This document shows, one piece after another, positions 32,679 through 38,193 of a stretch of 38,193 nucleotides of DNA. The DNA comes from Extensimonas vulgaris. GTDB taxonomy: Bacteria; Pseudomonadota; Gammaproteobacteria; Burkholderiales; Burkholderiaceae_C. The stretch covers positions 1 through 38,193 of the forward strand of contig NZ_QPJU01000015.1 of the NCBI RefSeq assembly GCF_003337425.1, written 5' to 3'. Position 1 is the stretch's first letter. Every line of letters starts with the position of its first letter. Below the pieces are notes generated by a model. The model was not told where the DNA came from. It searched no databases and was given only the letters and a program-made list of their open reading frames with translations. The translations under genes and the position numbers were made by a program.

Positions 32679-33449
32679 ATGGCCTTGGACACTGCGGGTG
32701 CAGACCGCACCAGTTTTGAACTCAAAAGCGCGTCGCTGCCTGTGGTGGCGGTGCTGCTCAAAACGGCCGATCTGGCGCAGGTGGCGAGCGAGCTCGCTGC
32801 GCGCCTGGCCGCCGACCCGGGGTTTTTCGACAACGACCCGGTGCTGATCGACCTGACTGCGCTGCGCGAGAGCGACGCACCCATCGACTTTAGCGCGCTT
32901 GGCGCCCTGCTGCGCCAATACCGCACGCAACCCGTGGCGGTGCGCGGCGGCAGTAGTGCACAAATGGCCGCCGCCCACGCTGCAGGTTTGGTGGCCGCCC
33001 CCGATGCGCCTGCCGCGCGTGAGCGCGGCGCCAGTGCAGCGCCGCAGCCCCCCGCGCGCGCGGTCGAGGTCGTGCGCGAAGTGGTACGTGAGGTGGTGCG
33101 CGAAGTGCCCGGGCCCGGCGCGGCCGCCGTGGTGATTGATAAGCCGCTGCGCTCGGGCCAGCAGGTCTATGCACGCGGCGCCGACCTCGTGGTGCTGGCG
33201 GTGGTGAGCTTCGGCGCCGAGGTGATCGCCGACGGCAACGTACACGTCTATGCGCCGCTGCGCGGGCGCGCCATCGCGGGCGCGCGCGGCAACACTGAGG
33301 CGCGCATCTTCAGCACCTGCATGGAGCCGCAGCTCGTCTCGATTGCCGGCATCTACCGCACCACCGAAACGGCCCTGCCCGCGCAAGTGCTGGGCAAGCC
33401 CGCGCAGGTGCGCCTCGAAGGCGAAAAGCTGCTCGTCGAGCCACTTTGA
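32679..33449 (+). CDS. minC: Septum site-determining protein MinC
   Basis: 256 residues. The N-terminal FtsZ-inhibiting domain is at about 10-105 (FELKSASLPVVAVLLKT, VLIDLTAL). The C-terminal beta-helix is at about 152-256 (DKPLRSGQQVYARGADLVVLAVVSFGAEVIADGNVHVYAPLRGRAIAGARG). The linker has a threefold VVRE repeat (129-143). The start ATG 32679 is taken from the family N-terminus; a TACACT box at 32625-32630 is a candidate -10. minD follows after 59 bp. Confidence 0.92.
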   Translation: MALDTAGADRTSFELKSASLPVVAVLLKTADLAQVASELAARLAADPGFFDNDPVLIDLTALRESDAPIDFSALGALLRQYRTQPVAVRGGSSAQMAAAHAAGLVAAPDAPAARERGASAAPQPPARAVEVVREVVREVVREVPGPGAAAVVIDKPLRSGQQVYARGADLVVLAVVSFGAEVIADGNVHVYAPLRGRAIAGARGNTEARIFSTCMEPQLVSIAGIYRTTETALPAQVLGKPAQVRLEGEKLLVEPL

Positions 33450-33508
33450 TTACCATTCACGGCTCTGACACCCATTCACATCCTCATCCCTCAGGGACTT
33501 TGCAACAC

Positions 33509-34324
33509 ATGGCCAAAATCGTCGTCGTGACCTCCGGCAAAGGTGGCGTGGGCAAAACCACCACCAGTGCCAGCTTTGCCTCCGGCCTCGCGCTGCGCGG
33601 CCACAAGACCGCAGTGATCGACTTCGACGTCGGTCTGCGCAACCTCGACCTCATCATGGGCTGCGAGCGCCGTGTGGTCTATGACCTGATCAATGTGATC
33701 CACGGCGAGGCCAACCTGAACCAGGCGCTGATCAAGGACAAGCAGTGCGACAACCTGTTCATCCTCGCCGCGAGCCAGACGCGCGACAAGGACGCGCTCA
33801 CGCTCGAAGGCGTCGAAAAGGTGCTCAAAGACCTGGCCGATATGGGCTTTGAATACATCGTCTGCGACTCGCCCGCGGGCATAGAGACCGGCGCGCTCAT
33901 GGCCATGCACTTCGCCGACGAGGCGCTGCTCGTGACCAACCCCGAAGTTTCCTCGGTGCGCGACTCCGACCGCATTCTGGGCATGCTGGGCAGCAAGACC
34001 CGGCGCGCCATCGAAGGCGCCGAGCCCGTCAAGGAGCACCTGCTCATCACGCGCTACAACCCCAGCCGCGTGCAGGACGGGCAGATGCTCTCGCTCGAAG
34101 ACATCCAGGACATTCTGCGCATCAAGTTGATCGGCGTGATCCCCGAATCCGAAGCCGTGCTGCAGGCGTCCAACCAGGGCATTCCGGCGATCCACCTGCA
34201 AGGCACGGACGTGGCCGAGGCGTACAAAGACGTGGTCGCGCGCTTTCTGGGCGAGGAAAAACCGCTGCGCTTCGTAGAAGCCGAAAAGCCCGGCTTTTTC
34301 AAGCGCCTGTTCGGGGGCCGCTGA
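33509..34324 (+). CDS. minD: Septum site-determining ATPase MinD
   Basis: 271 residues. Deviant Walker A KGGVGKTT (11-18) directly after the start MAKIVVVTSG, then DFDVGLRNLDLIMGCERRVVYDLINV, and IVCDSPAGIETGA as the Walker B strand. The C-terminal amphipathic membrane helix is GFFKRLFGGR. The ATG at 33509 is the family start. It recruits MinC to the membrane and oscillates with MinE, whose gene starts 3 bp after the stop. Confidence 0.95.
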   Translation: MAKIVVVTSGKGGVGKTTTSASFASGLALRGHKTAVIDFDVGLRNLDLIMGCERRVVYDLINVIHGEANLNQALIKDKQCDNLFILAASQTRDKDALTLEGVEKVLKDLADMGFEYIVCDSPAGIETGALMAMHFADEALLVTNPEVSSVRDSDRILGMLGSKTRRAIEGAEPVKEHLLITRYNPSRVQDGQMLSLEDIQDILRIKLIGVIPESEAVLQASNQGIPAIHLQGTDVAEAYKDVVARFLGEEKPLRFVEAEKPGFFKRLFGGR

Positions 34325-34327
34325 GCC

Positions 34328-34594
34328 ATGGCCTCTTTTCTGTCCTTTCTGCTCGGCGAGAAAAAGAAGACGGCCACCGTGGCCAAAGAGCGCCTGCAAA
34401 TCATCCTCGCGCACGAGCGCAGCGGCCGCAACGACGGCCAGCCCGACTATCTGCCCGCACTGCAACGCGAACTGATGGCCGTGATTTCCAAATACGTGGC
34501 CATTGACCCGAACGACATCAAGGTGCACCTCGAACGCCAGGACAACCTCGAAGTGCTCGAAGTGAAGATCGAGCTGCCCGAAGCCGGGCGCTGA
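34328..34594 (+). CDS. minE: Cell division topological specificity factor MinE
   Basis: 88 residues, normal length. The N-terminal membrane-targeting and MinD-contact segment is [31 protein letters not shown]; the C-terminal dimer part is [44 protein letters not shown]. Last gene of minCDE; a hairpin repeat follows. Confidence 0.95.
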   Translation: MASFLSFLLGEKKKTATVAKERLQIILAHERSGRNDGQPDYLPALQRELMAVISKYVAIDPNDIKVHLERQDNLEVLEVKIELPEAGR

Positions 34595-34642
34595 AGCGCG
34601 CACATTTTTCAATAAAAAACGGGTATTGAGCCCATCCAGCTT

Positions 34643-34672
34643 GCGCAAGCAGCTCTTTTTACAAGAGCATCA
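34643..34672. terminator. Hairpin after minE (AGC-AGCT repeat type)
   Basis: GCTCTT/AAGAGC (34652-34657 / 34663-34668) with loop TTTAC, preceded by GCGCAAGCA. It lies between minE and the end of a convergent pseudogene and may terminate the min operon. It belongs to the same repeat type as 18905-18938 and 27732-27770. Confidence 0.5.
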
Positions 34673-34891
34673 AAGCGGGTGCTCGGTGTAAAAGCGCCCG
34701 CCGAGGTACACGAGCGGCGCCAGCCACGTCGAGTGGAACGAGCTCGCCGTCAGTCCGACCATCTCACCCCCGGCCCCGCGCGCCGTGACGATGGTCACGC
34801 CCGTGGCGAACATGCCCAGCGCCGCACGGAATTCGCGCGACGAAAACGCAGGCGCGCGGCCTGCAAGGAGCGCAGCATCAATGGGGACATG
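34670..34891 (-). pseudogene. Internally deleted flavin reductase-domain gene
   Basis: The minus-strand frame reads SREFRAALGMFATGVTIVTA and GLTASSFHS, the N-terminal signature of flavin reductase-like FMN-binding proteins, then jumps after about residue 55 to LAPLVYLGGRFYTEHPL, which looks like the family's extreme C-terminus. About 100 central residues are missing, and no good start codon stands at the expected position. A deletion remnant is the simplest explanation. The longer frame upstream is the shadow of the patatin leader. The rest of the 34595-35083 gap shows no gene; it holds the hairpin and the patatin promoter region. Confidence 0.6.
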
Positions 34892-35083
34892 GGTCGTCAG
34901 GCCACGGCGGATAAAGCAAGGCGGCCGCCATGACTGGCAGCCATGGTTCGCCTTGCCCGAGGGTGGGTGTTGGGCGAAGCCGAGGCGCATTGCCTGCCGC
35001 GCATCCATCCGAGACGCCTCACGCAAAATATGCAAGGTGTGCGTCACACTACGGCCTCGCCGCCCACACCAAGAAACAAGCCC

Positions 35084-36160
35084 ATGCCTCCACCAGAACC
35101 CGCCAGCACCTTCCACGCCACCCCGCCGCGCGTCGGCGTGGCGCTGGGCAGCGGCTCGGCGCGCGGGCTTGCGCACATCGGCGTGTTGCGCGCGCTGCAA
35201 GAGGCCGGCATCGCCGTGGACTGCGTAGCGGGCACGAGCATGGGCGCGGTGGTCGGCGCGGTCTATGCGTCGGGCAAGATCGAGCGCATGGCCGAGCGGC
35301 TGCGCAACCTCGACTGGGCGGGCATCGTCGCGCTGCTCGATCCGGTGTTTCCGCGCTCAGGGCTGATCGACGGCCAGCGCGTGGCCGAGTTCGTGCGCGC
35401 CCACGTGCCGGGCGCGCTGATCGAAGACCTGGCGCTGCCCTTTGCCGCTGTGGCCACCGACTGGGAAACCGGCGCCGAAGTGGTGGCGCGCAGCGGCGAG
35501 CTGACTGAGGCTGTGCGCGCGAGCATTGCTGTGCCCGGCATCGTCACGCCGGTGCGCAGCAACGGCCGCCTGCTCGTCGACGGCGGCCTGGTCAACCCGG
35601 TGCCCGTGAGCGTGGCGCGTGCATTGGGCGCTGAGGTAGTGATCGCGGTGGACCTGAACCACGACATCGTAAGCGGCCGGCGCAACCGTGTGGCAGCAAA
35701 GGGTCGGGGCGTCAATGGGAATGGCACGAATGGGAGCGGCGTCAACGGCAATGGCGCGGCCAGTGCTGGCATGGCAGGCGGGAACGGCGAGGGCAATGGC
35801 GGCCACGGCAAAACCAGCGGCACTGCGCTCACGCCCATCCTCACGCGCCTGCTCGACAGCCTGCGCGCCAAAGAGAGCCCCATGTTCGCGCAAATCAGTT
35901 CCTGGCTGCGCCGCACGCCGCAGGAGCCGCTGCCCAGCATCTTCGAGGTGCTGCTGGGTTCGCTCTACATCATGCAGGCGCGCATCACCGAAGCCAGCCT
36001 GCAGCAAGACCCGCCCGACATCCTGATCCAGCCGCCGCTGGGCGCGGTGCGCTTCATGGAGTTCGACCGCATCGAGGAGATCATCGACATCGGCTGGCGC
36101 AGCGCGCGCGAGCAGCTCGCGGCGCAGTGGCCCGCTGTGGCGGCGCGGGCACGTCAATAG
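35084..36160 (+). CDS. Patatin-like phospholipase (RssA/NTE family)
   Basis: 358 residues from ATG 35084. The catalytic dyad is S52 in GTSMG (50-54) and D166 in DGG; the oxyanion loop is GSGSARGLAHIGVL (22-35). The fold spans about 15-200 and 245-355. Between them (about 206-246) lies a Gly/Asn-rich low-complexity insert (GVNGNG twice, then GGNGEGNGGHG) not expected in the core fold. No signal peptide is present, so it is cytoplasmic, hydrolysing phospholipid or acyl ester. Upstream bases hold no clear ribosome binding site. Confidence 0.83.
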   Translation: MPPPEPASTFHATPPRVGVALGSGSARGLAHIGVLRALQEAGIAVDCVAGTSMGAVVGAVYASGKIERMAERLRNLDWAGIVALLDPVFPRSGLIDGQRVAEFVRAHVPGALIEDLALPFAAVATDWETGAEVVARSGELTEAVRASIAVPGIVTPVRSNGRLLVDGGLVNPVPVSVARALGAEVVIAVDLNHDIVSGRRNRVAAKGRGVNGNGTNGSGVNGNGAASAGMAGGNGEGNGGHGKTSGTALTPILTRLLDSLRAKESPMFAQISSWLRRTPQEPLPSIFEVLLGSLYIMQARITEASLQQDPPDILIQPPLGAVRFMEFDRIEEIIDIGWRSAREQLAAQWPAVAARARQ

Positions 36161-36305
36161 CTATCGTTTACGTAGCAAAAAATGGATAATGTTTTAGCTA
36201 TTTAGTGTTTGTCAAACCAGCGCGAACAGCTCTGTAAAAAAGAGCGAAAACCATCTAATCATGGCGCTCGTCGCCACCGCGCGCATGGCGTGCGCCGGCA
36301 AGGAT

Positions 36306-36311
36306 TACAGT
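36306..36311 (+). promoter_or_regulatory. TACAGT -10-like box eight bases before a start codon
   Basis: With eight bases to the ATG at 36320, the predicted start of transcription leaves at most a few leader bases. The gap before it (36161-36305) is AT-rich and carries AATAGCTATCGTTTACGTAGC, another AGCT-type repeat piece. Confidence 0.35.
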
Positions 36312-36319
36312 CTTGCCCT

Positions 36320-36775
36320 ATGCCAAATTCACCTATGGCGCCGTTGCTGTGCTCTTTGCAAGGGCCTTGGCGGCGCGTGATCTTCGTCGCCACGTACGAG
36401 TCCATCGCGATCGCCGTCTCGGCGCTGGGCTTCATGTGGGCCACGGGGCAGGGCGCGGTGCATTCGGGCGTGATCTCGGTCGTGTGCTCGGTGATCGCCA
36501 TCGTGTGGAACCTGTTCTTCAACACGCTGTTCGAGCGCTGGGAGCGCCGCCAGCGCGTGCGCGGGCGCAGCCTGGCGCGGCGCGTGGCGCACGCCATCGG
36601 CTTCGAGGCTGGCCTGTCGCTCGTGCTGGTGCCGCTGCTCGCCTGGTGGTTTGACGTGCGCCTGTGGCAGGCGCTTGTGATGGACTTCGGGCTGCTGCTG
36701 TTTTTTTTGGCCTATACCTTCGTCTTTACCTGGGCGTTCGACCACCTGTTCGGCCTGCCGGCAGCAGCGCGCTGA
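36320..36775 (+). CDS. PACE-family (AceI-like) transmembrane efflux protein
   Basis: 151 residues with four helices forming two tandem bacterial transmembrane-pair repeats. E27 in RRVIFVATYESIAIAVSALGF matches the conserved helix-1 glutamate of AceI. NLFFNTLFERWERR and RVAHAIGFEAGLSLVLVPLLAWW are the paired signatures. Such proteins export chlorhexidine and other biocides; diamines such as putrescine and cadaverine are reported native substrates of AceI. That would fit an organism handling polyamines, though the gene is 17 kb from the catabolic island. The start with a TACAGT box eight bases before it is chosen over an in-frame TTG at 36209. Confidence 0.78.
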   Translation: MPNSPMAPLLCSLQGPWRRVIFVATYESIAIAVSALGFMWATGQGAVHSGVISVVCSVIAIVWNLFFNTLFERWERRQRVRGRSLARRVAHAIGFEAGLSLVLVPLLAWWFDVRLWQALVMDFGLLLFFLAYTFVFTWAFDHLFGLPAAAR

Positions 36776-36804
36776 AGCATATCGGCGCGCATATCAGATC
36801 AGCC

Positions 36805-36810
36805 CACAAT
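36805..36810 (+). promoter_or_regulatory. CACAAT -10-like box seven bases before the ilvA start
   Basis: Spacing predicts transcription starting at or beside the ATG at 36818; no ribosome binding site is visible. Same layout as metH and the DUF2946-like gene. Confidence 0.4.
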
Positions 36811-36817
36811 ACGCCCC

Positions 36818-38026
36818 ATGCTCACCCTGCACGACATCCAACAAGCCGCCGCACGCCTGCGTGGGCAGGTGCTCGAGACGCCTTGCGTCGAATCACGCAC
36901 GCTCAGCGAGGTGTGCGGCGCGCAGGTGTTCCTGAAGTTCGAAAATCTGCAGTTCACCGCCTCGTTCAAGGAGCGCGGTGCCTGCAACAAGCTCGCCCAG
37001 CTCACGCCCGAGGAGCGTGCGCGCGGCGTCATCGCGATGAGCGCGGGCAACCACGCGCAGGGCGTGGCATTTCATGCGCAGCGACTGGGCATTCGGGCGG
37101 TGATCGTCATGCCGCGCTTCACGCCGGGCGTGAAGGTGGCGCGCACTCGCAGTTTCGGCGCCGAAGTCGTGCTGCACGGTGACACGCTGGACGCCGCCCG
37201 TGCGCACGCGCAGTCACTCGCGGCCGAGCAGCAGCTGGTGTTCGTGCACCCCTACGACGACGAGGCCATCATGGCCGGCCAGGGCACGCTGGCGCTCGAA
37301 ATGCTCGCCCAGCAGCCCACCATCGACACGCTGGTCGTGCCTGTGGGCGGCGGCGGGCTCATCGGCGGCGTGGCCACAGCGGCCAAGGCACTGCGCCCCG
37401 ACGTGCAGGTGCTGGGCGTGCAGACCATGCGCTTTCCGGGCGTGTTCAACGCCCTCACGGGTAGCGCTCTGCCGCAGGGCGACAGCACCATCGCCGAGGG
37501 CATCGCCGTGAGCGGCCCCGGCGCACACTGCCTTCCAGCCATCCGCGCGCATGTGGACGAGGTACTGCTCGTCGATGAGGGCGACGTGGAGCAGGCCATC
37601 GTCATGCTGCTCGAGATCGAGAAAACCCTGGCTGAAGGCGCGGGCGCCGCGGCCCTGGGCGCGCTGCTACGCCAGCGTGCGCGCTTTGCCGGGCGCAAGG
37701 TGGGGCTGGTGCTCTCGGGCGGCAATATCGACCCGCTGCTGCTCGCGGCCATCATCGGGCGCGGCATGGTGCGCTCAGGCCGCCTCGTGCGCCTCGTTGT
37801 GAGCACGCGCGACGTGCCCGGCTCGCTCGCGCGCATCACCGCGCTGGTGGCCGAGGCCGGCGCCAATGTGCAGGAAATTCACCACCAGCGCGCCTTCACG
37901 CCGCTCGCAGGGCAGTACGTGGACATCGAACTCGTGCTGCAAACGCGCGACAGCGCGCATGTGCAGGAGTTGCTCGCCACCTTGGCCGCCCAGGGCTTGC
38001 GCGCGCGGCTACTGGCGCAGGGCTGA
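36818..38026 (+). CDS. ilvA: Threonine ammonia-lyase with C-terminal ACT-type domain
   Basis: 402 residues. It deaminates threonine to 2-oxobutyrate, the first step to isoleucine. The PLP lysine is K51 in FTASFKERGACNKL; the substrate loop is SAGNHAQG (75-82); the phosphate-binding loop is VGGGGLIGG; the cofactor-side serine lies in LVLSGGNID. The last 75 residues (LVVSTRDVPGSLARITALVAEAGANVQEIHHQRAF) form a single ACT-type domain. That length is the short form (about 400), between catabolic TdcB and the double-ACT IlvA of E. coli, so the allosteric effector is uncertain. Confidence 0.88.
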   Translation: MLTLHDIQQAAARLRGQVLETPCVESRTLSEVCGAQVFLKFENLQFTASFKERGACNKLAQLTPEERARGVIAMSAGNHAQGVAFHAQRLGIRAVIVMPRFTPGVKVARTRSFGAEVVLHGDTLDAARAHAQSLAAEQQLVFVHPYDDEAIMAGQGTLALEMLAQQPTIDTLVVPVGGGGLIGGVATAAKALRPDVQVLGVQTMRFPGVFNALTGSALPQGDSTIAEGIAVSGPGAHCLPAIRAHVDEVLLVDEGDVEQAIVMLLEIEKTLAEGAGAAALGALLRQRARFAGRKVGLVLSGGNIDPLLLAAIIGRGMVRSGRLVRLVVSTRDVPGSLARITALVAEAGANVQEIHHQRAFTPLAGQYVDIELVLQTRDSAHVQELLATLAAQGLRARLLAQG

Positions 38027-38104
38027 CGATTGAATTTGCCAACTGCTGTAAATCAGTAGGAGTTTGGCTACCGCTGCGAATTGGCGATGAAGCTGGTACC
38101 CCCC
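38027..38104. other. Intergenic tail of ilvA
   Basis: It contains GCCAACTGCTG-TAAAT-CAGTAGGAGTTTGGC (about 38058-38091), an imperfect hairpin that could end ilvA transcription. No gene is visible. Confidence 0.3.
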
Positions 38105-38138
38105 AAAAAAACACCCCCCAAGCCGAAGGCGAGGGGGG
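38105..38138 (-). terminator. Rho-independent terminator of the rRNA operon
   Basis: On the minus strand CCCCCCTCGCC-TTC-GGCTTGGGGGG (38138-38114) is followed by TGTTTTTTT. It lies just after the 5S rRNA and separates the rRNA operon from the convergent ilvA. Confidence 0.88.
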
Positions 38139-38151
38139 AGTTGCAGGAGGA

Positions 38152-38193
38152 GCCTGACGATGACCTACTTTCGCACGGGGAACCGCACTATCA
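38152..38193 (-). rRNA. rrf: 5S rRNA, 3' end (partial, runs off the window)
   Basis: The minus strand reads GATAGTGCGGTTCCCCGTGC then GAAAGTAGGTCATCGTCAGGC, the conserved 3' third of betaproteobacterial 5S rRNA. The 5' part is beyond the right edge. The strong terminator follows. Confidence 0.9.

Noticed and set aside
1-38193. CRISPR arrays, tRNA genes, integrases or prophage genes
   Set aside because: None seen: no regularly spaced direct repeats, cloverleaf sequences or recombinase motifs were found by eye.

Overview
This GC-rich (mid-60s %) window most likely comes from a Burkholderiales betaproteobacterium, probably Comamonadaceae. The pointers are a methionine synthase whose first module is a separate gene, minCDE, the gene repertoire, and short AGC-AGCT hairpin repeats between genes. 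It ends in the 3' end of a 5S rRNA, so the right edge is an rRNA operon.

Layout. 1-593: remnant of an ABC-2 permease and a palindromic repeat. 594-18840: an agmatine/putrescine import and breakdown island: class III aminotransferase (divergent), agmatinase, PuuB-like oxidase, MocR-type regulator, then puuD-puuA-aminotransferase-potFGHI-porin-puuC-gabT on the plus strand. Agmatine or putrescine would enter through the porin and PotFGHI, be gamma-glutamylated (PuuA), oxidised (PuuB, PuuC), hydrolysed (PuuD) and transaminated (GabT) to succinate semialdehyde, with a direct transamination branch beside it. 18921-19394: hemerythrin. 19547-26419 (minus): a translationally coupled sugar-type ABC transporter operon with two beta-propeller lactonase-like modules, one fused to a permease. 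26626-27690: MetH first module. 27775-29961 (minus): lemA and two TPM-domain genes. 30049-32467: a DUF2946-like gene, a membrane-anchored cytochrome c and a glycine-zipper protein. 32679-34594: minCDE. 34670-34891: a deleted flavin reductase. 35084-38026: patatin-like lipase, PACE-type efflux protein and threonine ammonia-lyase, convergent with the rRNA operon.

The most unusual content is a set of short palindromic elements with terminal inverted repeats and no transposase in view, here named A to D. A (about 166 bp, 2 copies) begins and ends with CTAG, and one copy supplies the start codon and first residues of a secreted TPM protein. B (169 bp, plus a 94-bp internally deleted copy) sits in frame inside two unrelated proteins, in the same reading frame both times. 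C (82/88 bp, 2 inverted copies) flanks the porin gene. D (176 bp, TIR about 19-20 bp) sits exactly at a cytochrome stop codon with a possible TCA duplication. A, B and D share one design: matching termini, a long imperfect palindrome and a perfect central hairpin. A and C show compensatory differences between copies. They resemble MITEs or the protein-coding palindromic elements of Rickettsia.
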